Of a stretch of DNA of 64,000 nucleotides, positions 1-12,064 are shown one piece after another (position 1 is the first letter of the stretch; every line of letters begins with the position of its first letter). The position numbers and the translations under genes are program-made. Below the pieces are notes generated by a model. The model was not told the origin of the DNA. It worked only from the letters and a program-made list of their open reading frames with translations, and made no database searches. The stretch lies in contig NC_092189.1 of assembly GCF_043641665.1 (NCBI RefSeq), positions 13,484,833 to 13,548,832 of the forward strand, written 5' to 3'. The stretch is from Enoplosus armatus. Taxonomy: Eukaryota > Chordata > Actinopteri > Centrarchiformes > Enoplosidae.

Positions 1-166
1 TAGCGAGGACAGATGGTCAGATGTGTGAGGATTAGATTGACAGAGGAGGTGTAATATTTGTTGATGACATGTACATGCCCGCTGTCTCACTTTCTCAACA
101 CGTCGTTTACATTTATGTGAGCCATATGAATGTATGTGTATGTTTTTCTTTCTTTCTGTCTTCTAG

Positions 167-323
167 TGGTCACTTCTCATCACTGAGCTGTCTATTTGAC
201 ATAGACTCTCTTTTACCGCAACCTCAGAGGCAAGACGAGGCCTGTGCAGGGCAGAGGGACTCGGTAAAGATTTGTCAGATGGGTCGACAACGAAAACCTG
301 CACACAAGCCGAGCTTAGGATGA
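167..323 (+). CDS. possible last coding exon, product not recognised
   Basis: A long, almost pure pyrimidine tract ends in a splice-acceptor-like ag at 165-166. The sequence after it is open for about 51 codons to a TGA at 321-323. The peptide is polar, with Q-, R- and K-rich stretches such as LLPQPQRQDEACAGQRDS. An alternative donor-like GTAAAG follows position 261. I do not recognise a family. It may be the end of a gene lying left of the window, or a chance acceptor in front of a short ORF. It does not stay in frame if joined to the plus-strand ORF that starts near 469. Confidence 0.2.
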
Positions 324-375
324 TTTATAGGGCTTATTTCTGAGAATGGTAAAGTGAAATTAATCACGTTCCCAC

Positions 376-611
376 CTGAAATCTCTGCTCAGCAGTGACA
401 AATGACAAGCTGCCAGGGACAGACAGTGAGCCATCCATGAAGCGCCTGCCGATGTGCTCCTTCCTCAGATAGCCTGACCCAGGGTGCTGCCTTGCCAGAT
501 GCCCCCCTCTGGATGGCCAGGGCCAGGCATACTGGGGCCAGCCCTGGCCCCTCCTACTCCACTTCCCCCCGGCTGGGTACCCATGCAGGGGCCTAATGAT
601 TTGGGGACAGC
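376..611 (-). CDS. GC-rich exon-like block, internal exon candidate, strand not settled
   Basis: This block is far richer in GC than its surroundings. On the minus strand a strong pyrimidine tract ends in GGCAG just before 611, and the segment ends at 376 with CAG followed by GTGGGA, a good donor. The 236 bp between them are open in one frame (2 + 78 codons); its C-terminal part includes GYLRKEHIGRRFMDGSLSVP. A second minus frame is open for 47 codons and is Gly/Pro-rich, ending GGIWQGSTLGQAI and TGA. The plus strand also has an acceptor-like TTCCTCAG at 461-468 followed by 41 open codons (PLWMARARHTGASPGPSYST) to a TAA at 594-596. No family is recognised. The block may be a coding exon or a conserved GC-rich regulatory segment. 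Confidence 0.35.
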
Positions 612-620
612 CTGCCAAGC

Positions 621-2639
621 AGATGGAGAGTGGAGCAGGGGCTCACCCCATCAGCTCACGGTCTTGTCTGAAGGCTGGGCCTGGGAAGGCCACAAAGCAA
701 GTCATGTGTTGCTTCCAAATTGTGGATTCAAGAAGATGTAATACAATGCACACATTATCTGGGAGAAAGAACACTGTATATTCATTTTATTCTAGGAGAA
801 CTACTGTAAACATTTGAGACAGAAGTTACATTTTCCACACTCGTGTCTTCCACTACAACACTGAAAGGTTGAATAGTTTGGCAAAATTAGAATACCTACA
901 ATCCATCTGCACACCTGTTTTTTCTTTCAACCGCGATAAGGTGTGAATAGACCTTTTTCACAACAGACATTTTGACAAAGCAGGAAAAGCACAGGTGTAC
1001 AGTATGTAATGACCTGGTATTGCATGGTCCTGGTACTCTGTGTGCTGGCTCATTGGAATAACTTAACTGAGCCCTCATTAGTAGTATTATTTACATCAGT
1101 GCTTTTCCAGCTATGACAAGTCAAAATGTCTGCTGTGAAAAATTTTTGTAAGCACAGCTTTCTTTTCTGTCTTGGAAAACAGGTGAAAAAGATGCACAAT
1201 TAAAAGATTGAACCCCGTGGATTATTCCATCCTGATTAGCTTCATAATCATGTAAATATAAGAAGGCAACTTACCATTGCACTTGATTAACATCCCAAAA
1301 TTTGTACTGGTTTTCTTTCTGACCACAGAAAACTTCAGTATTGAAACAATAGTTGAGAAAGTGATGGGAGAATGTGGAAAAGGTTTGCGTTGTGTTCATG
1401 ATATGGTTACAGCTGGATCTTTAGGAAGAGACCCAAAGGGAGAGAACTGTAGCCCAGAGCCTCGTGTTTCAGCTGGGGTCTTTTAGTTCTTCTTTGGGAG
1501 ATGGCTACTTTTTTATGAAGCTGACAGATAACTTTTCGAGTTGTCATTGTCCATTTAGGCTGTAGAATTGAGAATTTTCTGTTGCATGGTGCTGAATTCT
1601 GAAAGGAGTTCAAGAACCATCCAGAAGAAAAGCAATGCAGCTGCCAATGATGACTGCAGCCGCAGACTCTATCCAAAGTGGCAGTGCTCAGTGGACGTGG
1701 GTCTCTTTAATTGGAGATACCAGTAGAGACATAGAAACCCAGCCTGTAACTAATTATAGAGCATTAACTGAGTTTAACTTTAACTGAATTTGACATCTGG
1801 GAGCTTGAAAAGTACGTATAGGAATCTACACAGGCCTCCACCCATAGATCCTTTTTTAAGAGTTGATTAATGTACCAGTTATTTTTTTAGTCTTTTAAAT
1901 CATTCAGTGATCCTGATCCATCCAACAGAAATCACATTGTGACAGCCTGTGTTGCCTTGACCCTAAGTATGAAAACTCTGAATAGCAGTACTGCCTCACC
2001 TGTCTGTGTCCATGTCCTGTCTCTATCTCCACTGCTCTCCAGGCACAATATTTGCAGTAGGGACGCAGCGCTGTGAATGAGATTATTGTACCTTCTGACA
2101 TAGTTTTGACCTTCCGACTGCGCACTGGAAAAGCAGACAAGCACACACGGTAAAGAGCACGATGTTCTGTAAACATCTTTTACATTGTTTTAGAATGAAG
2201 AAGTAAATAAAATGTAGCCTGTGTGGGTACATTCGTAGCTTTTATTAACAGCGTGTGGATTATGTCATTTTTAATATTTTTTGTTTATCCTTCCTGTAAT
2301 TGTACGATGAACCCGTGGGGCCTGTGTTATATCATGTCACTGAACATTAAGAACAACATTAATTCACATGCTCAGTTCAAGCTTTTGTTTAGTATACAAC
2401 ATTTATCTGACTATTCAGAGCATGGCAAACAATTCCTCCCTCATTAATGTCAGCAGTGACATTGCAACATTGGTTGAGCCTATTATTTCCCATAAGGCGG
2501 GTTAAGCCATTTATTGCCCTGAACGATAATGTAGACATTAGTGGCCTTTGATTGAATGTCCATGTTTCCCTGTTGTTCTGTTTCGAGGCACATGTGCACA
2601 TGAGAAATGACTCCCCTAAAAACCCCAAAGCAGTCACCT
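621..2639. other. non-coding, little seen
   Basis: AT-rich unique sequence with no convincing gene or repeat. A possible 44-bp minus-strand exon (about 1275-1318) has an acceptor-like TGTGGTCAG and a GTAAGT donor and is open in one frame (KENQYKFWDVNQVQ). It is too short to trust alone. Confidence 0.4.
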
Positions 2640-2860
2640 ACGACATGATTTCACTCTCTGCCATGAAAATAAATAATCTTTACCCCTGACAGCCACATAA
2701 TTAATAGTGATGTGCAGCAGGTCCATTTCAACGGACCCACTTAATCTAATTTTGTTTCCACTCCGCGATTTGTAAATTACTGCAAAATGACGCGCCATTT
2801 ACCACTGTCTCTGCCTGTGACAATGACCATTTTTCTTCCTGTGTAATTCTCTCTTAGCCG
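2640..2860. other. candidate conserved non-coding element
   Basis: Unique, non-repetitive sequence with no ORF, containing a homeodomain-type TAATTAAT at 2698-2705, several further AT-core sites and CpG-containing segments. Its texture resembles vertebrate developmental enhancers. This is a judgement by eye; conservation has not been tested. Confidence 0.3.
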
Positions 2861-5304
2861 AGGATTTAAAAAAAAGAAACACTCATCTCTTCTTCTCTTT
2901 TCTTCTCACTCTTCCTCCTCTTTCCTTTTTTTTCCCTTCTGCTGCTTTCCAGCTCCCTTGCTCCCCTCTCTGCTTTTCTCTCCAATTTAGCAGCATTCTA
3001 AGCCGCTGAGACCCTCTAACACATTAGCTATTTTACAGCTTCCCGAGAACACATATGAGCACTGATCTAAAATGTCAGCACTACAAATGCCTCGTCCTCA
3101 TTCCATTATTTGCCACTAAATGTTAAGAGTTTATATTCACACCGTGTTACATCGACATTTGAGAACAAGAAGTGCGAGTGTGTCCTGGTGATTTGCTGTG
3201 CCATTACATATCATTTGTAAACATGCTAACAAATGACAATCATCCAGGTGTCCAAAGGTCTGTTTCCCTTTTATTCACTGTCCAGAGAACTGTCAGGGAG
3301 AAATACTTGATATGTTAGAGTTATCTATTGATGAAAAATGTCACTTAAAGTACTGACAGGGAAAAGGTTACACCAGTCTCGGCAAACTGAAGACATTTAG
3401 CTCCAAATGTCACAAAAGAATATTCAGCTCAATAATCATCAAAAGAAGGAAACACCTTTGGAGCATGACTATGGAAATGTTTGCAATCTATTGCTCAACA
3501 TGGAGTTGCAAAAATGTAAATTGCTCAGAGCGTTGTTTTGCTGCATCATGTTCAACTTGATATTCGGTTCAGATTCTGTTCGACACTGTACTTAACATTA
3601 TATTTGATTTGATGCTGACATTGTAAAATGTTGAAATGTTTTCACTTGAAAAATGAAAGGGCTTAGGGTGGAATGATTGCATTGTTTTTCCACTGTAGTT
3701 TCTATCACCTTCTCTATATACCCACAGGCTGAATTGTAGGAACAGACTTGTCCGTCCTCACATAATGCAAAGGGTATGGCACCTAGCCAAAAATAATGGA
3801 GGACTAAGTCTTGCCTTCCTTTTTTTCTGGGAGAATTAATGAGGCAAAGCAAAATGTTTGAACAAACCTCTTGGCCCCAAGGTGAGTGGGGCCTTGACCT
3901 GACTACCATTCACAATGTCAACTAGCTGGACTGTCATTTTATACATGCCACAGAAGACTGATGAAGCCTGACAAACGCCACCAAGAAAGAGAAAATACAA
4001 TTAGCAGGCTCGTTGGACAGGGCAGGAGGCACCCATTTATTTAAAATGCTGGGTGACAGCTCGTAGCTGCTGCCTCCCAATTTCTTTTCTGTTCGGCGTG
4101 TGTGTGTGTGCCTGTGTTTCTGTGTGTAACGTATTTGGATATGACCTTTCTTATTGGCGCAAGTCAAAACTACCTTTAGTGGATAACTGTCTTCATCCTC
4201 AGGCAGAAGTGGCCATGTTGCCTGGCAGCATTCAATCCCCACATTAGGCTCCATAATAAACAATTATCTAAGTGGGACATGCACGGGGGAAAGCAACTTC
4301 TGGGAGAGATAACTAGGGTTGTTGAGAACATTGACTGAGTATCTTGTGGCTGATTCCTCCTTGGCTTTCGTATTACAGCAAGAAGAAAATCCGTTTATTT
4401 AAGAAGGCTATCCCCTGAGACGCTGAGCGAAAGAGAGAAAATGAGAACAAAAAGACCAAAAAAGACAAAAGACAGAAAATGAAGGATGGGGGTTACAGAA
4501 AGAGAGGAGGGAGGAAAGAGAGATTGAGAGGGAGAGACAAAGTGCAAGGGAGCCAAATGGGTTTCCAGTACAACCATGGCAGCACTGCGACGATGAAAGC
4601 CATGTATCGATTGGTTGGAGCGAACTGTAAAACAAGGTCCTGCCAAGCCGTGTGGCTATTGTAAATGACAGCGCGAGGGATGTTCGGCTGTTATTTTGTT
4701 TTCAATGATTCTATTTCAGGGTTGGAGCCAGTAGCCACGCCACCCTACTTTATAGAGGAAAAGTGTCTCAATAGAGCGCTGCCGTAGACAGGTCCGAGAG
4801 GCAGGCGTGTGTGAGGTACAGGGGTGGGCATCCACAGCAGACAGGCAATCGGACGATGTCTCTGAGGGACTGTGATGCGGCCAAACAAGAGTCTGCTTAG
4901 GAGGGAACTAGAAAGAAAAGGCAAATTTTTCAGAGTTGAAATGAAAAGGAGTGAAAGTTACTCACTCACACTCAAACCCCCCTCCTTCTGGCCCTCAAAC
5001 ACCTCAACTCCAACACCCTTTGACATCACAGGAAATAACTTCAAGGGAGCCAATAGTCAAACCTGACAGGACATTTTTAATGGCGTTATGATTTACACCA
5101 GGAGAGGATAACAAAGTGTAAAATATAAAATTACAAATTTGTATAGCATGTGATTCAAAAATGCAGAGCCCACCTGCTGGTCACAATAAACAGTTTGTGT
5201 AGCACCTTTAAACTAGGTGCTTACATAAAACCTGTCATTTGCACAAGCTGCAGAATATGGTGTGAAACTGTTGCACATCTGTCTACAAGATAGAATGCTT
5301 TATT
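2861..5304. other. non-coding, weak LINE-like trace and purine-rich tract
   Basis: Mostly unique sequence. Around 3760-3840 the plus strand can be read as WHLAKNNGGLSLAF, loosely like the GGL.LP motif near the end of LINE reverse transcriptases, but the frame breaks at once. A pyrimidine-rich tract lies at 2880-2990 and a GA-rich tract at 4420-4545. Nothing else is seen. Confidence 0.3.
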
Positions 5305-5740
5305 TTTAGCCACCCTAGCAGCGTGACCGAAATATCTCCACAACTATAAAATGGATTGCCATGAAAAACAGTACAGACATTGTCCCCAGAGGATAAATCC
5401 TTCTAACTTTGATCCCCTGACTTTTTATCTCTCGCCATCAGCAGGTAAAACTTTTCATTTGTTCAGTGAAATATCTCAACATCCACTGGATGAATTGGTA
5501 CAAAAGTTTGTACAGACATTTTTGGTCCCCAGAGGATGGATCCTACAGACTTTGGTAATCCTCTGACTTTTTCTCTAGCACCACCAAGATGTTGATATTT
5601 GTGGTGTTGAGTGAAATTGGTGATGTACTGTCATTTAATTGGAATTCATGTTCCTCCTGGGATTAATTGTAAAAACTTTGGTGATTACCTGACTTTTCAT
5701 CTAGCCCCATCATTAGCCTTATGTCAAAACTAAAGGTTAT
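5305..5740 (+). repeat. teleost dispersed repeat made of three imperfect tandem units
   Basis: Three diverged copies of a unit of about 125-145 bp follow one another, near 5323-5465, 5465-5610 and 5610-5735. Shared landmarks are GTGAAAT at the start, GTACAGACATT, CCCCAGAGGAT, ACTTTGGTGAT-like, CTGACTTTT and ATCTAGCNCCA. The wording matches a very common repeat of percomorph genomes, recalled from memory and usually found in intergenic DNA and introns. No coding capacity is visible. The element class is uncertain. Confidence 0.65.
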
Positions 5741-6829
5741 GTTCCTATATGAGCCATTCAATTTAAATCCATGAGAGAAAATGGGATGAATTTTGAGTCA
5801 TAGTGAGATGGTATAATCATAATGTCCTCCTCATAATTAAGGGTGCTAGAAACTTGACTTGAACATAAACAAAAGCTAACACATTCATTTACAGTAATCT
5901 TGCTAAAACTATTGACAGTGTGTGACTCCTTAATATATAAATACATCATATTTTGATATATTTCTTATATGTTGTAATTTAAATTGCAAATGAAACATTG
6001 ATAGTGTCATAAATAATGTCCTCTAGATCTACCAGTCTTCAAAGTATAGCTTAAATGCTTAATTTGAATACCACAGCATGTGATGCTCAGTAGGGTTACG
6101 GGTTAAACATGGAGAGAGTAAAACAACTTTTTCTGATGTATATTTACCAGTTTTCTGGCAAAATGATTAAACTAAGCATGGTAGCCATTACATTGTGCAA
6201 TCAACATTTACTTATTATGGTAAGTTAAAGCAAAAAAACTTGTCTATTGCCACTTTAATTAATCACTACTGTCTGATTTAAGCAGCTTCAGTTAATGTAC
6301 TATTAGTATTCTCTCTCCCAAATATCCAGAATGATTGACTCACAGAGATTGAAGTTATATTAACAGGCTGTTTTACATGTCCCATGGTGCTCTTCTCACA
6401 GTGGGGCTCTTAATCCAGCCCTTTAGGTGTCTACTTATGTGCTTTTATGGATGATGGAGCCAACATTGAGCCCACGCCTGTGGCACCTACAGCCTTTGCC
6501 TTTTTCCATTTGCACTTCCTTCTTGGGTACAGCAATACACAATTTTCACACAAAAGCCTTATGTAATGACAGTGAGAGAGGTTTCTATTATTTATACAGG
6601 TGGAATGGTTATTTAAAAGCACCCAACCCCCTCCACTTTTTGGTGTCCTCAGTTGTTATCTCTCCTGTCTCCTCTACTTCTGTGTTGGTTGTTTTTTTCT
6701 GAAGCATTTTTACAGATGGGTGACGTGCATGTTGTATTGCATGTATGCGTTTGCATTTCCATGACAATGCTCAGAACAAAACAGAGCTGCTTGCATTTCA
6801 AGTAGGTAAGGTCCCTTTCTCGCCATGCA
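5741..6829. other. non-coding, nothing seen
   Basis: AT-rich unique sequence. The ORFs present are short and have no supporting splice signals or recognisable motifs. Confidence 0.5.
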
Positions 6830-7490
6830 GCCGTCTCCTTAAATGAATATTTGCACAGTATTGATTAGCATTAAACCCACAGCAGTGTCTTTCATTTGCA
6901 TGTGGCAGCTAGGGATCATCACTGGGGGAAAAAAATAAATGATAAGAGCCATGAAAAGAGGGGGAGCGATGGCAAAAGCTGGGGGATGTAAGAAAGGAGA
7001 TGGAATGTAGGTTGCGTGGGTGGTGGCAAAGATATCAAAAAAATCTTTTCTCTCAACAGGGCTTCCCTTAATAATCCACCCATTATCTTGTGTTTCTCTG
7101 CTCACCATTGGGCCTCAGACTGCCATGCTATGTAATCTGGCCCTCATCAGTGCAGACAGCCAGAGAGAGAGAGGAGGCAGTGAGGCTGGCAGAAGTGTAA
7201 GGGGTTGTGGTGAATGGTTGGCCGGGCACCTCACTGTAGGATACCAGAGAGATAATAATGTGTGGAGGCAAGCAGGAGCCATGTATGTCTTGCAAAAGAA
7301 TAATTGCTACCCTTTCAAGAGCCATTTCTTAATTGGCCTGGCTGTTGTTGAGGGGAACTTGGAGAGGAGACAAGTGAGAGACAGACTGAGAAGGAGAAAG
7401 AGGGAGAAGAGGAGACGGAGAGAGCACTCGCTTCGGATGTTATCAACCCATTAAATGGGCCTTATCTGTTGTTCTTACCCCATAATTATA
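6830..7490. other. candidate conserved non-coding block
   Basis: Non-repetitive block with a perfect octamer ATTTGCAT at 6894-6901, ATTAGCATTAA and other AT-core homeodomain-type sites, and a second AT-core cluster near 7440-7490. A GA-rich stretch at 7360-7430 interrupts it. The 144-codon plus-strand ORF across 7020-7454 is rich in R and E because of the GA tract and is probably not a gene. Confidence 0.3.
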
Positions 7491-7622
7491 CTTCAGAAGG
7501 ACCAAACTGCACCTACCAGTAGGTCAGTAGGGGCATGTCATCTGGTCTCATCCTTGATAAACAGGAAAGTAACCACGCTAAATGGCTTTCTAAATTGAGC
7601 ATAAAATGTGCTTAATCACTTT

Positions 7623-7630
7623 CCTAAATC
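7623..7630. repeat. 8-bp target-site duplication, left copy
   Basis: CCTAAATC directly abuts the left end of the hAT element, and an identical copy lies at 9225-9232. Eight-bp duplications are the hallmark of hAT insertion. Confidence 0.9.
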
Positions 7631-8311
7631 CAGGGGTGGAAGTAACGAATTACACTTACACTTGTTACTTTAATAAAGCATTTTTTTGTGTACTTGTACT
7701 TGAGAATTCAGAAATCAGTGAATATACTTTTACTTAAGTACTTTTTATCACAAGTATCATACTTCGCTGTTAAGCAAAATAAAGGAGCCAAATCATCAGC
7801 TGCAGCAGAGAAGAAGCCGCAAGGAGGGCAGAGGTCCAGAGAGCTCTGCCCTCCGCTGACACACTGAATGTGCACATTCACTGACCGAGTGTCAAGGGGT
7901 GCGAGGGATGTAGTTGCACCTGGCTGGGGGCTTGCAGTTATTGAACAGAGCATGAATGCACAACAATGCAATAAAATTAAGGATCACGGAATTATGGGGT
8001 ATGGTTATGGTTAGCATTATCGTACCTTGGCAAAGCTAAAAAATGTTGCATCGACCTTAATAAATCACTGATTTAATGCACCACCTGGCGAGCACGCTAA
8101 GTGACCCAAATAAAACATACCCATGATGTTGCGTGACCTATAGGTGCATGCTGGGTCTGGCTAAATGCTAAATGCTAACATGCTCATCGTGGTGACTTGT
8201 ACACCTACTGAGAAACGTGTACCTTCAGTGAGGTGTGTGTGAGGAATTTCTGTAGTTTTTGACAATAATCCCTGTCACAGTTGTGACTGCAGAATGCTCA
8301 TTCAGCTCAAA

Positions 8312-8482
8312 ATGTCTGAAAACAGTTTGGGACCGGAGAGGCTGAGTGGACTGGTTATATTTTGCTTTGAGAACGAACAAGCAGAGAAGTTGAACCTCGA
8401 GCAAATTGTGGAGGACTTTGCGGTGCTCAAGACTCACAGAACGTTGTTCAGACATGTGAGCACAACAACAAAGTCCCTGTGA
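8312..8482 (+). pseudogene. hAT transposase C-terminal fragment
   Basis: The reading frame gives LGPERLSGLVIFCFENEQAE, then residues resembling LNLEQIVEDFA, ending at TGA (8480-8482). The RLSxLxxxxxExxxAxxLxxxxIxxDFA pattern is what I expect at the end of hAT transposases, in the dimerisation region. It lies inside an element with hAT ends and in the same orientation, which supports the call. Nothing upstream in the element reads as the BED finger or catalytic core, so those have been deleted or degraded. The frame opens at an ATG at 8294, but no full protein is possible. Confidence 0.7.
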
Positions 8483-8544
8483 TGGATGTAACTTTCTCTC
8501 CAGATGACAATGTCAACAACCACTGCGTTTCCTAGCAACAAAGC

Positions 8545-8546
8545 TT

Positions 8547-8577
<31 letters not shown>

Positions 8578-8578
8578 C
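8545..8578. repeat. (GT)n-(GC)n microsatellite
   Basis: A GT run passes directly into a GC run (about 8569-8578) inside the hAT element. Alternating purine-pyrimidine sequence of this sort favours Z-DNA. Confidence 0.9.
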
Positions 8579-9224
8579 TATGCAGTGTGTGAAAACTGTG
8601 CAGTCTCTCCTTTGCGTTAATATGTGTGTTTGTGGCTGCAGCTGCTGTTAAGTTTATATTGTTTATACATCTCTGTGTTTTCTGCCTTGGTGATGTTTTA
8701 TTCTACTATGGAGTCTATAAGAAGTAGCAGGTTATTTTATCTATGTGGCATAATATCTTTTGTTGTTACCGCCGTGGTGTCCACAGACTTTTTATCCATT
8801 GTTTGTCATTTGTTTAATTGTTTTGTTCTCTTTTCTGGTTTATTCAGTTAGGCCACACTGAGAAAGTCAGTCGTGTATTTATAAATGATAATTAGTTGTG
8901 CACACAGGCTGCAAAGTGTCAACATTGTATATAGAAAGTGTATAGAAATGGAATTAATTGTTGCTTTGGTCTTGGTGGCGTGATCTTGTTCTACGAGTGT
9001 ATACGTTGACATTTCAAACAATTTATTTTGTAGCCTAAGGGCGTTCTTTAATTTAACAGTAGTGTCACATATCATCACATAATATCATTTTTTATTTCCC
9101 CCTGTATTAAAAAATATAACGCAGTAACCTTTACTCATAGTACATTTTAACTGACCTACTTTTTACTACTACTTTAACAGTACTTTTACTTGAGTATAAT
9201 ATTCAAGTAGTCTTTCCATCCCTG

Positions 9225-9232
9225 CCTAAATC
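9225..9232. repeat. 8-bp target-site duplication, right copy
   Basis: CCTAAATC immediately follows the right end of the hAT element and is identical to the left copy at 7623-7630. Confidence 0.9.
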
Positions 9233-11114
9233 ATTCTCCTTGATCTTCGGTATAATAAGTTAATATATAGCTTTGACATCTCAGTGTTTGTCAAACTCCA
9301 ATTGGTTTGTTCAATAGCATAACTACAGGTTTGATGAAGAGTCTGCAGTTTGTTTTGGTAGCTGACGTTTTGTATTTAAGAATTATTTTACAGACTTCTT
9401 CATTTGCTTCTCTGCAAGGTAAATTATTTAGTTACATGTGGCTCTGTAAAGCTCTGTAAATCTGTCTATCGATTGACCTGTAAAGTTGTCTGTCTGCCTA
9501 CTTTTCTCTGTTTTTCTCCCTTTACTTGACTGCGTCATGCTGAAACAAGGGAACAGCGTGTGCTGCAAGAATCAGATCTTCACATCCCAGCAAAAGTCTG
9601 ATTGAGTACACATCAGTCAAACCTCTGGTTGAAAATATAGATGAAGTAGCCAGAAGCAGTTCTAATGCAGAGACTGCAGACAACAAGGCAAAGAGAAAAG
9701 AGCTCAGCGTGTGGGATTCACTGAAGGATGACATGCTGCAGGTTTCATTTGAATCCTCAGTACCGTCCACAAACGTTTGCATTGTTTACAAAGAGCGTGC
9801 TGAATATAGGTACCTTGAATGCAGCAGCACTAGTGTGAAAGTGTTTTGTGAAAAAAATGTCTGTCTGTCTAGATTTTGGTGTAGAGAAATGACTTTAAAG
9901 CAATATGTGTAATTTTATGATGTATTATTAAATGCTGCACTACTTTGAAATGGCTTTTAAATAGTACACCAGTCATGTGTCTGCACTTAAATGTTGATGC
10001 TAATGTAATGATTGTAAGAAGAAAATGTGTATCTTTTTCTCTTTGCCCATTTTTTTTGGTTGGCCAGCAACACACAAAGATTGTTGTGTGTATGAACCAG
10101 AAACCTGCACTCTGCTCAAGTATGGGCTCTGGCCTGCAACACCAGACAATCCTCAGACAGCATTTTCGATAGATCTTCTGGAGCTTCTCTCTTTAGAGTG
10201 CTAGGTCCTCTCTTTCAACCATACACTGAAAAATATATTCTTTGGTCCTCTAAATATTACCTCGATTATATGTTTAAATTCTACAAGACATTATTATTTC
10301 AGTGCATTAACTTCAAAATGTCACCTTTTTATTTAAAGTGTTTCTTGGTGTTTGTATGTAATTTTGTGTAATTTTTATATGTAAATTTGAAACATAGCAC
10401 CAATTGATATTCACTAAAACTAATATATTGACTGTGCAACCTAACAAAAGCAAGTAAAATGTACTTTGGCAATGGGAGTTAACCTGGCAACATTATGCAC
10501 ATTCAGTGGACGTCAGAGGAGAATTTACGCTCAAGAGACACCAAAACAGGCCAGGACTCCTTCAAAAATAGAGATACCTAAGTGCTTCTGTTTTATGCTG
10601 CACACATATTAAAGAGACACTGCTGTATGTGAAACACATGCTGATGTTGGAAGTGTAGACATGGTCCATCCTAACAAGTGTAACAGTAACTTACCACACG
10701 ATTCCTGGACAGCACAAAGTTGAGGCACTGTTCCAAACGTCTGGAGGGGCTATGAAAACATGAACAGGAACAATTTAGGCAGATGCACGCTCAGGGATTT
10801 GGCCTGCATCATTGTTTACTAATACAACAAAGTTAAAATATCACAACATTGAAAAAAGAATGTTAGAACTACAATAACCTGATTATCTACTGTAATATTT
10901 TGACAGCATTGTCTGAAAGCTAGCAGCTAAAGTGCAGGTACAGTAGGTGTACTATTAGCATTAAGCTAATATTAAAAGGTAGGGTGTCGAGTAGGGCCCT
11001 ACTAACCCATGTCTATGGTGCTGATAACAACTGATAATGCCCATTTAATGGAGTAATAACATTCAAAGTAGGTGCAAAACGAGGAGAGAAAAAGTCTCCA
11101 GGACACAGCTCAGC
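9233..11114. other. non-coding, nothing seen
   Basis: AT-rich unique sequence. Short ORFs on both strands overlap one another and show no family features. Confidence 0.5.
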
Positions 11115-11125
11115 ATGTGTGTGTT

Positions 11126-11156
<31 letters not shown>
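11115..11156. repeat. (GT)n microsatellite
   Basis: GT run with two interruptions. It faces a (CA)n tract at 11261-11283. Confidence 0.95.
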
Positions 11157-11260
11157 CGTGGGGATGGGTGAAGGTATTGTTGAGTCTTCTCTACCTTGTA
11201 TGCACCTCTGTTGCCCTGGGAGCAGTAGCCATGGAGCTGCTCCTCAACCGGGAGATATTT

Positions 11261-11283
11261 CACACACACACACACACACACAC
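11261..11283. repeat. (CA)n microsatellite
   Basis: Pure CA run about 105 bp after an opposed GT run, so the two can pair as an inverted repeat. Confidence 0.95.
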
Positions 11284-12064
11284 TACTGCCCACACAGACT
11301 AAATGCACACAGGCAGTTACACTCAGCTACAAACATGCTCCCAGACACAGAGTGGGACTGTGTCTGGGACAGAGCTCACAATTTATAACAAGCATTCATT
11401 TACAGGGGGTTGATATGATTGATGATCATTACTATTGACTGAACAATTACTTAGCAAGTGTGGAAATTTCTGGCTTTCAAAATTAATCCCCTGTATAGTT
11501 AATATGTCTTTTTTAAAAAGAACATTCCCTCGCTCCTTTATTTTCAAGATTTCCCATTTGAATGTTTAATTATACAACAATGCAGGACAGTACGAGGTGC
11601 AAATAACCACAGGTGCAAAACATTTTATGACTTCTTCTCTGTTGGGTCTCTGCTTCATTCAGCTAGTTTAGCAAAAGCCACCATCAAGTCAGTGCATGGT
11701 ATTTCAGAAAAAAATCTGAGCTACAGCAGCTTGCAGACTCACTGCAAAACATGCCCACTCAAAGCCATGATCCTTTTGGACATGGTTAGAGTTAAGGTTG
11801 CAGAGGGCATGTCTTTGTGTGGATGTGTCTAACTCTGTGGCATGGATTTAAGATGGAGGCCCTAAGGATAGCACTGTCCTGTTTGGAAATATTGGCCAAA
11901 GTTGGAATTTCAGGTCTGCGAGTCTTAGGACTCCTCATTAGAATTCCCATGTCAGCAGGATCTTTATGAAGTCTCGTCATCTCCCTCCCGCTGAGATGTG
12001 AAAAAGTTTGATGTGCCTTATTAAAATGTTTTTAATTAATTTCTCAAATTATCTCAACCTCACC
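11284..12064. other. non-coding, nothing seen
   Basis: Unique sequence without a supportable gene, repeat or regulatory motif cluster. Confidence 0.5.

Larger units (their letters stand above)
7631..9224 (+). mobile_element. hAT-superfamily DNA transposon, internally deleted
   Basis: The element is 1,594 bp long. Its left end reads CAGGGGTGGAAGTAAC; the reverse complement of its right end reads CAGGGATGGAAAGACTAC. Both ends continue into the TACTTNAGTA-type subterminal motifs typical of fish hAT elements. A perfect 8-bp duplication (CCTAAATC) flanks it. Only the last part of a transposase survives (8312-8482, same strand), so it is non-autonomous. The interior also contains an 11-bp perfect hairpin (7823-7854), a GT-GC microsatellite (8545-8578) and AT-rich filler. 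Identical target duplications suggest a fairly young or well-preserved insertion. Confidence 0.9.

Noticed and set aside
3760..3900. LINE reverse-transcriptase trace (NGGLSLAF)
   Set aside because: Only eight or so suggestive residues before stops; too short to call.
7020..7454. 144-codon ORF
   Set aside because: Arg/Glu-rich end comes from a GA-rich tract; the rest is CNE-like sequence without coding character.
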